Assembly (NCBI GenBank): GCA_033439265.1
Contig: JAVTVX010000013.1
Coordinates: 23,766,000-23,829,999 of the forward strand
Reading direction: 5' to 3'
DNA length: 64,000 nucleotides
Source of the DNA: Dillenia suffruticosa
Lineage: Eukaryota > Streptophyta > Magnoliopsida > Dilleniales > Dilleniaceae
The notes beneath the pieces are model-generated. The model worked only from the letters and a program-made list of their open reading frames with translations. It made no database searches and had not been told where the DNA came from. Position numbers and translations under genes: made by a program. Below are positions 12,315-24,790 of the stretch, one piece after another (position 1 is the first letter of the stretch; each line of letters starts with the position of its first letter).

Positions 12315-15300
12315 ATAATTCTTATATCAACATAAACTTTGGAACATTATTTAAGTGGGCATTTGATAATGCTGTTTAGCTCAATAATTATTTGATATAC
12401 TTTCTCTACGTCTGTCGTTTGTGTGATCTGTTAATTTTTAAATTATATATGTTTTTCAAATATGATAACAAAATCAAAATACAAGTTTGTTTTATTAGTG
12501 TCTTATAATTTTTCATTTTAATTAATCCAACTATATCCAGAATCCGTGCTTCTAAGATTACATTGATAGTAAGTTCATAAATAATGAATTACAGCGTGGG
12601 AAAGGATATATTTGTCAATCATGTGGATTGTATAAAACTCTTTCCAAAAGTTAGATTTTAGATCGAGTACATCTGGTGTTAAGTTCAGTCTTCCTTTCGC
12701 ACGTGTTTAGGATCTTATGGACTTCACATTTCCGCGTTAGAATAATTTAATTTTTGAAATAATTGCTCTAATTGCAACAGAAGTCTTAATGGGTGTTCTA
12801 TGATTGGGAGTAGAAGCTTCGAAGAGTCTCAAAGCATGCTGGGAAGTGATTCCGTACCCTAATTTACTTAGCTAGAGTGGGAAATGTAAAGATTAGTCTT
12901 TGAAAAATATTGAAAGATTTGCATTATTATTATTATTTTTTTGTAGTGAATTGTCATGATTTTCCATCATCTGATGTGATGGGTATACTAAAATAAAGCT
13001 ACATTCTTTGTCTTCGTTATACTCAAAACTGTATCCTAAATCACGATGGGTACTAATTGTGATGATTTAAAAAGACAAGCAAATAATACAAAAGCTACAC
13101 TTATGCCTTGTTTTGCTTTTGTTTTTATTTTTTTATTTTATTTGTTTTTATTTTTGTTTTTGTTTTTTAAGGAGCGAAATGACAAAGTTGTATTGGGTGA
13201 TTATATTTTTTAAGGGCAAATAACCTTTTTAAAAAAAATGAAATGGAAAACACCAAAACAACTCAGGATGTCCTAAAACTCTTTTTCAAAACTATTATAT
13301 GTTGGACTTGTTGCTTTGCTAAGTGATGCTAAAATAGGCATATTTTTTCCCATACCTATTTTGTAAAATGTTTCTTTATTCATGGACCAGATTAGGATTG
13401 GACGAAACTAATAGTGATTATACATGAAAATTTTTGTGCTGAAAAGAGTTCTGTTTGGTAAGCATTTATGCCATAATTTCGTTTTAATATTTTTTATGAG
13501 GACTAAGTTTGATTTTTTATTTTTTTTTTACACAAAAAATTAAATCCTGAATTTCAGAGTTAGGAAAGGGAGATTGTAAACATGAGACTGTTCCATTGGG
13601 AATGACCAAGTTGGATTTGTATACAATATTTTTGGGTTAATCCTAGCAAACCTTGAAAAGCTTGCCCAAGCCTATAGCTCGATGCTGGAGCAAGTTGAGT
13701 AGAGTGAGCAAGCTGCCAAAGAATGCTCGGGTTTAAACCCCCCACCCCAACCTTCTTGTCAACATGTTTTTCACAAGTATAAGTAGAATGAGGAAGTAGC
13801 AGGGAAGGTGAAATTGGGCACGAGTGGATGTTCCACTACTTTCTTCTTTCCACACACACAAAGCTATGTAACAAAACTTGAGTTGTTGCTACTTGTGATT
13901 CATGAATGGCATGACACGACAAATAATAAAGAACGGCCGTCCCACATTTTAATCACGTTGAATGTTATGCATCCAAATTTTCACTAGTCAAATTGGGTTC
14001 GCTCCCATCATCAATTGGAAAACGTAATCTTGCCTACCAAATTAATTAGAGAAAGTCTACCCTTTTCTTTCGTCTCTCTTTTTTTGTTCTTTTCTGTCCA
14101 AACCAAATACTCGCGAGCAATATTATATGGACTAAATGCACTTAAGAATACATATTAAAAAAATAATAAAATTAAAAAAAAAAATTAAGTAATTTTGAAT
14201 GGATCAAAATATCTCAAATTATGTTTAAAAAAAATTCAAAACATTTTAAGACAGATTGCAACATAAGATTTGGACCATTTTACTTTTGATCTATTCATTA
14301 TTGGAAACAAATTCTTAATTCTATAATGTATCAAATAAACCTTGTATTTAAGCTAGATACTTGGTATTGAGAAATAAAATGAATTATTAGTGATCAAGTT
14401 TGGGTCTAGCAATGTCTGGCTTAGTTATGTTCCCTTGGTGTAGCATCGTGTGTAAATGACCATAGTGATAAGTAACTCCAAAAACTTTCACGGTGAATGA
14501 AACAATGCAAAAGCCATTGAAAGGAACTCTGCATTTTGTGATTGTTTGCAACTCACAACTCTTCACCCACCCATATGCCCTGCGCTCTCGCGCATACACA
14601 CAGAGTTCAAATTTTCTCAACTACAGAGTATCGGGTCGAGAATATTTCAAGGGTTTAGTTTTAACCATATTCCAAGAGAAAATTATGGTTCAGTTCGGGT
14701 ATGAAGTATGAACAACACTATAGTTGCGTATTAAGGTGTGCGACTATTCTTAACCATCGATATCATGCTCAACTTTTTCCATTTCTAATGTAGGAAATCC
14801 CGAAAATCAGGCCCGAGTCGAATGCCTTTTCCTAAAATAAAACTAATCATTAATGGGACAATTGGCCTTCACAAGGACTAGGGCAAACGGGGTTCCAATT
14901 TTTGGGTGCTAGTTCCATACGAAAGTGTGTCAATATTATGACAGCATCGCAGCAATGGATCGGCATCACATACTCCTCATAAACAAAGTCTGTTATATAA
15001 AATTTTGAGTTCAATTCTATTGTAGTTGAATAAAACTATTCATTTTAATTTTGATGATAGATTTAAATTATAGTGGGAAATGAATAAAAAATATTAGATA
15101 TATTAATTCAATAAAAAATATTATAGGTGATATCAAATAAGTTAAAAATAAAATAAATGAAATTCTAAATAACAATTTAAATCATTCTGCTCGATTTGAA
15201 AATATTTTAACATATTTAAAGATATACAATTTTTATTAATATAGATTGTTTTTGATCATTTGATTCTTGATTTATTTATTTCATGTAGTATTATTTTTTA

Positions 15301-15337
15301 ATAAAAATTTTATTTTATTTATTTATTTATTTATTTT

Positions 15338-15529
15338 GGAGCACTAGGCCCATGTAGTAGTGCAATACAAAAGCGATGCGTGGAGACCCAAGTAGCAAGT
15401 TACTTTGATGGACCTCCTCCATTAAGAAATTAATTTAATACCATGTGGGCCAATGACCAACGTTTCGGATATTAAACCGGTAAAAATAGATATTACACTT
15501 AATCTTAGCCAAAACGTCGAGAAATGTAT
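15338..15529 (-). pseudogene. U2 spliceosomal snRNA pseudogene
   Basis: The - strand matches plant U2 snRNA end to end over about 192 bases. The match runs from ATACATTTCTCG at the 5' end, through the exact TTTTGGCTAAGAT, AAGTGTA, GTTTAATATC and ATTGGCCCACA blocks, to TCCACGCATCGC, GCACTACTACATGGGCC at the 3' end. Key functional sites have decayed. The branch-point recognition segment reads GTAATA instead of GTAGTA, the Sm site is ATTTCTTAATGG rather than an uninterrupted T-run, and many changes are C-to-T or G-to-A. No clear plant snRNA upstream element or TATA box is visible in the expected places beyond 15529. I read it as a decayed gene copy; a functional divergent variant is unlikely. 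It lies about 550 bases upstream of the BAHD gene and in the opposite orientation. Confidence 0.85.
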
Positions 15530-15933
15530 GATTAATAAAAACTTCAATCTGGAGGCCACTGGTTGATACTGATTTTTGAAAACTAAAGGCAAAATACTGG
15601 AAAAATGGAAAGAAGAATCCGTATGAATTAAGAAGCATTCAAACAAAGTACCAACAGATGAACTTATAACCGTTGGCTCCTCGGCCCGGTGGTACAAGGG
15701 GGAAGGTTCCGAGTTTTTACGATTTTTTTTCTCAGGGAATTCACGGGTGTGATTCCACAGGAGATCGCGGAGATTGCTGATTCACGCCCAACCTAAGCAT
15801 ATCCAAACCCATGTTGCATATCATCAACATGAAAATCAGAAAAACTTCAGTTTCAACCACAATTCCCAACATCCTCCCCCACTTTCTTTATCAACAATAA
15901 CATCAATGATTTTAGTATTGCTGCACCCATCTA

Positions 15934-15959
15934 TCTCTCTCTCTCTCTCTCTCTCTCTC
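15934..15959. repeat. (CT)n tract upstream of the BAHD promoter
   Basis: Thirteen CT units lie about 125 bases upstream of the TATA box of the + strand acyltransferase gene. They may contribute to the promoter, as CT-rich tracts often do in plants. Confidence 0.85.
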
Positions 15960-16085
15960 GATCACTCCTCTTTTTTCTTCACCCACCACGTCACCCTAGC
16001 CACATCACTTCCATGCAGATTTTCATCAAATTGTAATCCCAAAACAAAACCAAAGAACACCCTAAATGCATGAACTCAAAACGCC

Positions 16086-16093
16086 TATATAAA
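16086..16093 (+). promoter_or_regulatory. TATA box of the BAHD gene
   Basis: TATATAAA is a consensus plant TATA box lying 74-81 bases before the ATG at 16167. Transcription would start near 16120, giving a short leader of about 45 bases. The C-rich, AC-rich sequence from here to the ATG fits a plant 5' leader. Confidence 0.7.
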
Positions 16094-16166
16094 CACCCCC
16101 CCGTCCTCAAATCAGACACCCATCACTCCCCACCCACAACCAAAACCAAATTTCCCGGGAAAAAAA

Positions 16167-17591
16167 ATGCCAGCATCAACAACATCATTTATGTCGATCA
16201 ACAAATGCACAATAATTCCAGAAACGAAATCCACACTCAAGACTCTAAAACTCTCAGTCTCTGACCTCCCAATGCTCTCCTGCCAGTACATTCAAAAGGG
16301 AGTCCTCTTCACTAAACCTCCCGCACTCTCCTTTGATGCCCTTATCTCTCTTCTCAAACTTTCTCTCTCTACAACTCTCACCCACTTCCCCGCCCTCGCC
16401 GGCCGCCTCCTAACTAACTCCCACGGCCACGTTCTTATCTCTTGTAACGACCAAGGCGTCGATTTTATTCAAGCTAGAGCCCCTCATCTCTCTCTCCATA
16501 CCCTTCTCTCCCCTCTCGACGTTCCTGACTCCTTCAAAGCCTTCTTCGCCTTTAACGGCGCTCTCAGCTACGAAGGCCATTTTAAACCTCTCCTCGCCGT
16601 TCAGGTAACCGAGTTAGCTGACGGAATTTTCATTGGCTGCACCATTAATCACGCGATTATTGACGGGACTTCGTTCTGGCATTTCTTCAACACCTTTGCG
16701 GAAGTAAACAGAGGTGTTAAGAAGATTTCACACTCGCCGGACTTCTGCCGGAATACGGTGTTTGATTCGCCGGCCGTGTTGAAATTCCCTCCCGGCGGAC
16801 CAAAAGCGACTTTCTCCAGTGACGAGCCGTTGAGAGAGAGGATTTTCCACTTCAGCAGAGAGGCGATTTTGGAGCTCAAAGCGAGAGCCAATAACTATCA
16901 AAATAAGAAAAGTGAGAATTTGGGGAAACAGAGTAATGGCGTCAATGTGCAGTTTAACGGGAAGATAACGTCCGTTTTGGAGGACTTGTTGCTGAAAAAC
17001 GCATCGTATCATAATCGGACGGACGAGATTTCATCGTTCCAATCACTGTGCGCGCAGCTGTGGAGATCTGTGACACGTGCGAGGAAATTGGAGGAGAGCA
17101 AAACGACGACGTTTCGAATGGCGGTTAACTGTAGGCATCGTCTGGAGCCGAAGATGGAGAAACACTATTTCGGGAATGCGATCCAGAGCATCCCGACCTT
17201 TGCTTCGGTTGGAGATGTGATAAGTCGAGATCTACGGTGCTGCGCTGATCTGCTGCACAAGAATGTGGTGGCACATGATGATAGCACGGTGAGGCGCGGA
17301 ATAGAGGATTGGGAGAGGAATCCGAGGCTTTTCCCGTTGGGGAATTTCGACGGCGCGATGATCACAATGGGGAGTAGTCCGAGGTTTCCCATGTTCGGGA
17401 ATGATTTCGGGTGGGGAAAACCTTTGGCAGTACGAAGTGGTCGGGCAAATAAGTTTGACGGGAAGATTTCGGCTTTTCCTGGAAGGGAAGGAAATGGGTC
17501 GGTAGATCTTGAGGTGGTTCTCAAGCCCGAGACTATGTCGGGTCTTGAGTCGGATCAGGAATTCATGCAGTATGTATCAGTGGGGTTATGA
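16167..17591 (+). CDS. BAHD-family acyltransferase (At3g50280/EPS1-like clade), intronless
   Basis: The 474-residue protein is a complete BAHD enzyme, which transfers an acyl group from a CoA thioester to an alcohol or amine and acts in the cytosol. The catalytic HxxxD motif is HAIID at residues 162-166, followed by GTSFWHFF. The structural DFGWG motif is at 413-417. The length is typical, and no signal peptide or membrane segment is visible. The single exon and sequences such as LPMLSCQYIQKGVLF (residues 34-48) and WRSVTRAR (299-306) place it in the clade of uncharacterised acetyltransferases around Arabidopsis At3g50280 and EPS1. Substrates cannot be assigned from motifs. EPS1 is linked to salicylate synthesis and other relatives to cuticle or phenolic chemistry. 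Met9 is an alternative start, but Met1 comes first after the TATA box. A possible AATAAA poly(A) signal is at 17903-17908. Confidence 0.95.
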   Translation: MPASTTSFMSINKCTIIPETKSTLKTLKLSVSDLPMLSCQYIQKGVLFTKPPALSFDALISLLKLSLSTTLTHFPALAGRLLTNSHGHVLISCNDQGVDFIQARAPHLSLHTLLSPLDVPDSFKAFFAFNGALSYEGHFKPLLAVQVTELADGIFIGCTINHAIIDGTSFWHFFNTFAEVNRGVKKISHSPDFCRNTVFDSPAVLKFPPGGPKATFSSDEPLRERIFHFSREAILELKARANNYQNKKSENLGKQSNGVNVQFNGKITSVLEDLLLKNASYHNRTDEISSFQSLCAQLWRSVTRARKLEESKTTTFRMAVNCRHRLEPKMEKHYFGNAIQSIPTFASVGDVISRDLRCCADLLHKNVVAHDDSTVRRGIEDWERNPRLFPLGNFDGAMITMGSSPRFPMFGNDFGWGKPLAVRSGRANKFDGKISAFPGREGNGSVDLEVVLKPETMSGLESDQEFMQYVSVGL

Positions 17592-19199
17592 TTTAGTTGA
17601 TGATCATATGATGGGTTTGGACGGTTGTGATTTGATTATGTGAAGAGGGGGTGGGGGAGGAGGGGGGGCTTATTTTGGAGTGATGGGAGACGTTTCTGAG
17701 TGGAGTCAACATATAGCCAACGTAAGAGACATTTGGACATCTGGGGAAGTGGGTTTCATTGGATGGATGTGAAGATGGTCCCAATGGTTTTGGGGCCTTT
17801 TGAATTGTACAATCACCAATTTCAATTGGGTTGTTTTCACTGCTTGTTGGACGGAATACTTGAATTGAATATGAATCCCTTCTTGTCGGAAAAAAAGTTT
17901 GAAATAAAAACAAAAATTTACAAACTAGAACAAATGCAAGGCTCTTGATCTTCTCTGAATAATACCATTTAGACTAAATAAATTAAATATTAAATAGATC
18001 AATTTTTATGTGATTATTTTATACTAGTATATTTTTATCCATTCTTATATAGATATATATATATATATATAATCAAAATATATAAAATAAATTTTAAATT
18101 TATTCAAAAATAAATTTGGGATTGCATTTCCACGGAAGTGATCCCAGATTGTCCAAATATATAAAATAAATATTTTGAGACAAGTTAGATTTCTAATGTT
18201 AGAACCCTCTGGACAATGTTCCTAAGAACTCTTTTATTTGGTAGTCCCTCTCATTTTCCCCCATCTCTCTCTGTATGTCGGGCTATCTTTTGATTGTCGG
18301 CAACAATCCGGGGCTCAATCTTGAATTGATAGATTGTAGCCGATAATCCTTTTCTGTTCTCTCACTCCATTTCCCTCCTTTGTGTTTCTCTGTTCAATTG
18401 TGTGAGAGAGAAGATAAATGTGCGGGAGAGGTCGATCAAGGGAGAGGAGACAAAACCCTCGTTTCATCCATCATCCAAAACTAACACTATTTATCAACGT
18501 TTTAGGGCTCAATTGATTCAGAAACTGACGCCTCTCAACCATGATCGTGGTTTCGATCATCCATGAAAACGAAAAAATCAACGCTGAAAAACCTATCCCC
18601 TAAAGTGGGCCTTGCAAGTAGTTGATGCAGATTAGTCAAGATAAAACTCCGGATTGACCAAGCCATTGTACCAAAAAAAAAAAAAAAAAAAACTAGCACC
18701 ATTTCAAAATTCTTTTAAAATCCATCATATGATTTCCCATTTTGGCATGTTTTCCAAATTTTTTATCGTCAACTTATCTAAACCATTATTATCCTAAAAG
18801 TTTATACTAGTGCTAGTAGGACAAGTCACCTAGCTAGACACAATATTCTCATAATGCCCATAATAAGTTTAAAGGCCAAAAACTAGCCAAGTTCAAATTA
18901 GGATGAAGTTGAAAATAAACAACAATAGAATTAGAAAAACTTGCGAGGGTTTATTGCACTCAAATGTACAACAAAATCAATTTTAAATTGATGACCCCCC
19001 CAAAGACAGCAGTATCGGGAGCATTGTTGTAATCGTTTCAAATCAAATATACAACAAAATGAACCTTTTTTTAGCAGCACCAGCAGTCAATCACTTCAAA
19101 CCACACATCTAACTTGTACTTGGGAGCTTTTAGTTCATAACCCAAAAACAATCATACAAACAAACAATGTTGAATCTCTTCCAGATAATATTGTTTATT
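17592..19199. other. intergenic between BAHD and SQD2 3' ends
   Basis: The two genes converge here. The stretch contains the BAHD 3' untranslated region, an (AT)n tract near 18055-18070, a T/C-rich stretch at 18235-18380 and a SINE-like copy at 18530-18690. The SQD2 stop at 19200 overlaps an AATAAA-like signal on the - strand. I see no further gene. Confidence 0.7.
18530..18690 (+). mobile_element. SINE-like dispersed repeat with A-tail
   Basis: CCTAAAGTGGGCCTTGCAAG, then GCAGATTAGTCAAGATAAAA and a pure A-run at 18671-18690, follow the order of the family core in + orientation. The copy is diverged, but the tail is long and uninterrupted, which suggests a fairly recent insertion. Confidence 0.45.
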
Positions 19200-22100
19200 T
19201 CACCTGTAGGTTACCTCCGGTGACTTAAAAATTCGTCTGGCAAGCCACTGAATAGGTCTCAGCAGCTGGGCTCTCTTCTTCCTCCAAAACCATATGGCAG
19301 CATTGTATTGTTCATTCCTAATCTTCCTGGTTGCTGCTCTCCAGTCATACTTCTCCATGTCTTCACGTGCGGCTTTGCCAATGGTTTCTCTTAATGCCTT
19401 GTTGTTCAACAATGGTTCTAATTTGCTTAAGCAATCTTCGAGGTCCCCTGGAGTAAAGCAATAGCCTGTTTTGCCCTCTAGGTCTTCAGGAATTATATCT
19501 ATTATTCCACCAGCACGAGCTGCGACAACAGGAAGTCCTGATGACATGGCCTCCAAAACAACAAGCCCAAGGGTCTCGGATTCTGAAGGCATCACAAACA
19601 CATCCCCACTTGCATATGCCTGCGAAAGCTCCTCACCTTGTAACATTCCTGTAAATACTGCAGGCATGCCTTGAAACATCTTTTCCAGCTCTGGCCTGCC
19701 AATTTAGAGCCCAAAGTTAGTCAAATGTAGGGAAAAATTATTTTTCCCCTTTCAATAGAAATTTCACAGCTTCACACTCCTATCAAGAAGAAACATAAGC
19801 ATCCAGCCTCAGCTCAACAAAGAAAAAATTTGCTGTGGTGTGTCCTAGAAATTATATTCATACTATATTATGAAAGTAAACATAATTTAGTTTTGAATTT
19901 GTCACCTGTACGGCCCATCTCCAACAAAAGCAATTCGTGCTTCAGGAAGTCTATCCATGACACTGTAAAATCACAAGTTTCAAAATAGTCATTACATTTA
20001 TCCAAAGTCCAAACTAATCTCAAACTAATGCAAAGACAAGTAAAATATGAAGCCATTTTTTATGGGAAAAATACCCAACCAGGTCTGTTGTACAAGGAAG
20101 GAAATTTGGTTCAGTAGGATAGAACAATACCTCTTGAGGAAATCCAAACTCTTCTCAACTCCTAGACGTCCAACATGGACTATAAGAGGCTTCTCAGGTT
20201 CGCCATTGCTGAGACAAGAAGAGAAAGAGAAATAAAAAACCGCAATCAGGTGATAAGAAGATAGAAATGACGGTTAAAGAAATGACGAGGAGAGATTGCT
20301 GAGAAGCATACCTGAGTCTTACTCGCATTTCATGAGAGCGGAAATGGGGGTGGAAACTCTCAGAATCAACCCCCTTATTCCAAAGGCGAATTTTGTTAGC
20401 TGAAATTTAACAAAGAGAAACAAGACACTTTTAGATGCTGCTACAAAGAGACAAAAACAAGCTGTCTTGAGCCAACATTTACACCATCAAAACATGGTTA
20501 TACTGAGGTTGAAAATGAATAGATCTTGGGAAGATCATTTAAAGCTGCTAGTGAAATGAGAACATGAGAAGAGGCTGAAAGGGAGAAAGAGAATTTCACA
20601 TATGAGAGATTCCATTTACCTGCTGTTACATGAGCAGCTTGGAGATCCCTTCCTATGGCAGCTGAGGGAACCAATGTAAGATCAGCCGCCCTGTGAAGAA
20701 ACTCTGGAACACAAGATAAGTGAATTAGCACCCAACACATTTCAATTGCAAGTAAGAGGCAAAAGAAAGAAAGATATGTAATACATACTTATAACTAACC
20801 ACATAGGCTTCACCAGCCAACTAAAAGTGTATCTAGGTATGTATCTGCAAATAGTCCCAAAATCAGAATCAGAGGTAACAGTAAATTGGCACAACTAAGC
20901 ATTAACATCAGGCAGTTTCATTTCTCACAACTAGCTACCCAGGTTTAACTTCAAGGAGGCAAACTCACACTGGGACATGAGTATGATAAGACATCACAAT
21001 TGGGACACACAACATCTTTGCAATAGCAAGAGCTCCGAACACCTATAATACATTTGGAAATCGTCAATTATCATCAACAACAAAATCTGAAGTTCTCAGC
21101 ACATTCAAAAGGCAGAGAAGGAAAGCAGAAATTTTACCATAATTCCAGGAGAAGAAGCATGAATGATGTCAGGCTTAAACTTGGCAACCTCTGAGATTAT
21201 TCTAGGGCTGAGGGCTAGAGAAAGCGGCACCTTTTGATACCAAGGGCAGGGAAAGCTGCAACAAATTTCAGAATAGTTGACTGGAAAGTGAGCCAACCAA
21301 ATAAATATGACAAAGACGGAAAATACAATAAATGATATGCATAAGAGTTGGCCTATCAACCTTCGTGATCCAATTAATTTTGCTCCATAGAACTCCTGTG
21401 GCACCCCTTCATGGGTTGTAACCACCATTACCTGCATCATGCATCAAAACAGCTGTTAGTGATTTCTATAAGCAAATGGCTGAATCATATAAAATTTAAC
21501 CTATGTAAATCTTATTTTTTAAGTTTCTGTTTCTAACGTAACTAAGAAAAAGCCATACTCTGGGCATTGATTTTACAACATGACTTAGAATAAGACTTCA
21601 ATAAGACCAGCTGGCCTCCAGTCCAACTTAAGCCAGGTAATATAAACCCGAGGTTGAATCTAGAAGACCCAGAAGAACCGTATTTTCTTTTGTCTTGTTG
21701 ATTTACAAACACTTCAATGATGGAATAATTCAAGCATCCTAACTGTCATCCCACATCAGCTAGGCACAAGCTAATGGATGTGATTATAGCAAGAATATGC
21801 CTAGCACATAATAGGCCACATTATGCTTCATAAGCTTCACAAGTCAGCAGCATCACTTGCGAACTCATGCCTTTTCAATTTAAGACTCATCTCAGAAGAA
21901 CAGCACTCATAAATAATTCAACAAAAGATTATTAGCATACCTCATCCCCCATTTCACGCAGATATTTAATGAAGTTTTGGAATCGGTTCTTGTATCCAGA
22001 GACATAACTGCAAAAGCAACAAAGGTTGGGAAAAGTTGGTGACTACAAAAATGGATATGCCAGTTACAATTCCAACTGCATATAATATGAGCAAAAGGCC

Positions 22101-24642
22101 ATATCATCCTCTACGTGTCACACTATGTGCTACACCAGGATCCTTGTGCCAATAACTTTACTAGTGTAACAAATGAAGCTAGAAAGCTGAAAATATGCAG
22201 ATATACTGTTGAAGCATACTATATCTACAATTTTCCCCTTGAGAAGACAGGCAAAAACAAAGAATGAACTGTGTCTTTTATGATTGACATCACCTTTGCT
22301 ATCTACCAACAACCGATGCAATCTCATATAAATCTCATCAAGTTTATGGGAGAGAAGTACATAAAAAAGCTCTAACCAAGTTGGGAAGAATTCATGCAGA
22401 GATTAGTCTCATGAAATTGTCATTTATTTGGAATAAAATAACAATCCACAAAATGTTCCTGTCTATGCCTACAGAAAAATCTTGATTCTCTATGAGATGC
22501 ATACCTATCATGACCACAATCATGTCCTAAAAAGGTTCTTATACGTGTAATTTTTTAAAATAAAGATCAATTCAAGACCTGGACTCATCTTGGTTTTATC
22601 CAAAGCCTGAAAAAATCTAAGTTTAGAGACTTGATTTTTATTTGCAATGAAGTAGGGTGATGCCTTCGAGGACTCCTTAAGGGAGAGGACATCCACTGCA
22701 TAGAATATTGCAGAAGCTTCCCAAGGAATATTCAAATTGCAATTTTTTTGTTAAGCTTGATACCAACCCAGGTTACATGGACTTTTCACTTTGCCTAGTC
22801 ACACCGTTGCAACGGCATGCCGATATGGGCATCCAAGATGTTGCCCACACCCAACATCCATACCTGAATCCAATGTAATTGTAACCAACCGAGATATCCA
22901 ATTTGGATAACTAATCTAAGCATCTATGTATGGACAAATTTTACTGCAGTATTCATATTAAATGCAAGTGCGAATGAGTGGATAGTGGTATAAGACCTGC
23001 AGTATAAGAGGAATAACAGTATCCAAACTGACATCAGTTTCAGAAAGCTAAACAGATTCAGAGTTTGCCGATGCAGTGAAAAAGACTGTACGCAACCCAG
23101 TCCAATTCTCAACTTAAGAGGACACATCCCTTGGAAATTCATAATTGCAAGGGTCCTAAGAGTCGAGTGAATTTCAAACATGAATAATCCTGTCAGGCAA
23201 TGTGATACAGAAAAGATAACATGATAGGATAAAATGAAATGGAATTTAGAGGCAAGACACTGGAACTGGCAGAAACAAAAATGGTTAAATACAGGGTAAC
23301 CATACAAGCCGAAGCCTATACTGGATATTACAGTTAGAGCATCTTACTTTGAATTAAGAATTCAACTTAGGTGTCGTGACAGATGTTATCCAGTAAGAAA
23401 GACACAGATCCAAATCGAGTTCATGTCAAGAAACCACAAAGAAAAGTACTCATGATTCCTAAGGCTTCCACTACTCATGTTTAGAGAAAGAGAACTACAA
23501 ACATAATGAAATAAGAATACTTGAGATTCACTGAAGCAAAAGAAGCTCATTAGGGCCAGAAGAAGCCTGTCAAGAACTTGTCCAGTTAATTGGGGAATGC
23601 TAAAGAGAAATAGGAAATTAGGAATACTGAAAATAGACGAGCATTAACAGCTCAATGACAAGGAAAGAACATTAACTACAGCAAAATACGCTCTACTTGC
23701 AGTTACTACTTTACTAGACCCAGACGCAGCAAGGCTCACATTCCCAGATACCGAAGGCTAACTGCAGAATTCAAGCAGCAACCACCAAACACATCCACAC
23801 AAGTAGCAGTCAAGCACAGCCAGCTCAATTGGAGGTCAAACACGAGTATTCATGAAACCCTCAATGGAAAGGACAAAAGCAATCACCACATTACAGAACT
23901 CCACATCAGCAGCATGTGGCAGAAATGCCAGCCTGATAAGCACAAACCGATTTATATTTCTCTGTAATCCAACAAGAAGCCAAAACTTGCCCACAGTTTT
24001 GAAGAACCTCGGATGGATAACCACCATTTCCTACTGAAACCTAGGTACTCATCAGACCCAAGTCATCAAATTACCAGTTAGTCATAACAAATCAGAAAAT
24101 GTCAGATTTGATCACCCTAGTAACTATCAATGCTGAAATTAGAAAGACCTAGAAGAATAAAAACATTACTAATAGACATCCAAGATTTCCAACAAAATGG
24201 GGTTTCAATGAATTCAAGGAAAAATTAGAAATACTCACGCAAAAGGTGAAGGTTCAACAAAAAGGGCAATTCTACGTGGCCTCGAAGAAACATCAGATTC
24301 AAGCAAAGGTGGAGGATTCTCCTCCTCCTCCTCAGTTTCTCTGAGCTCACTAAGAGTCATACTGTTGTTTTTCTGACCCTCAGCAACAACAAAACGACCA
24401 CTCCTACTTCTATGTCTAAGTCTATTGTTTGTTTCTTCAAATGAGCACAAAAAAGGAGCTTTTGAGCAAAAGGGTCTAATGGGTTTTCTTTTACGACCGG
24501 ATATTTGAAAGGATTTAGGAGGAAAAGAGTAAGATGATGATGATGATGAAGTGGAGGTGGCGGTGGTTGTGGTGGTGGTGGTGGTGGAAAAAGTCGGAGG
24601 AGAGAGAGTGGGATTTATAGAGAGAGAAGAGGAAGGGGTCAT
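19200..24642 (-). CDS. SQD2: sulfoquinovosyl transferase SQD2, plastid sulfolipid synthase
   Basis: SQD2 transfers sulfoquinovose from UDP-sulfoquinovose to diacylglycerol, the last step of sulfolipid (SQDG) synthesis at the chloroplast envelope. Eleven exons were read: 24642-24239, 22007-21941, 21431-21361, 21255-21138, 21042-20969, 20844-20789, 20703-20620, 20399-20312, 20208-20131, 19962-19906 and 19695-19200. All introns are GT-AG, and the 1593 coding bases give 530 residues in one frame, near the roughly 510 of Arabidopsis SQD2. The first 90 or so residues are Ser/Thr-rich and then basic, as in a plastid transit peptide. The GT4 glycosyltransferase core follows (RRIALFVEPSPFAYVSGY, VMVVTTHEGVP). 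The nucleotide-sugar EX7E motif spans Glu406-Glu414 (ESETLGLVVLE). The C terminus ends KSPEVTYR. Intron 1 is 2.2 kb. SQD2 expression usually rises under phosphate starvation, but no P1BS element was identified here. Confidence 0.97.
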
Positions 24643-24790
24643 GTTCGTGTGTGATTGTTAAATAGATGCTTGTTGGGGTGAGTTAGGAGGGGTTTTTAAG
24701 AAAGATTATGATATGATTGATTAATTTTGAGAGAGAGGGAGAGAGGGGGGGGGGGGGGCGGGGAGAGAGAATCCTATGGGCCATGGGACG
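24643..24790 (-). promoter_or_regulatory. SQD2 upstream region with G/GA-rich tract
   Basis: Upstream of the SQD2 ATG (24642) lies a C-rich leader-like stretch, and beyond it a GA/poly-G tract (24729-24775, including a run of about 12 G) that reads CT/C-rich on the coding strand. A definite TATA box was not found. The upstream limit is set by the tract, not by evidence. Confidence 0.35.

Larger units (their letters stand above)
6600..15337. other. intergenic region without recognisable genes
   Basis: The region is A+T-rich with stop codons in every frame. Open frames of 60-90 codons, such as those at 9584-9823 and 10843-11118 on the - strand, match no known family. They coincide with repeat sequence or lack splice or start context. 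The region holds several SINE-like copies (listed separately), poly-A and poly-T tracts, a (GA)n tract and a short duplication around a TTA array. No transposon protein is encoded. Confidence 0.7.

Noticed and set aside
15422-15697. 91-codon - strand open frame
   Set aside because: It overlaps the U2 snRNA pseudogene and its upstream flank, and its sequence is explained by snRNA homology.
17165-17524. 119-codon - strand frame opposite the BAHD gene
   Set aside because: It is a shadow of the BAHD coding frame, whose HxxxD and DFGWG motifs make the + strand reading certain.
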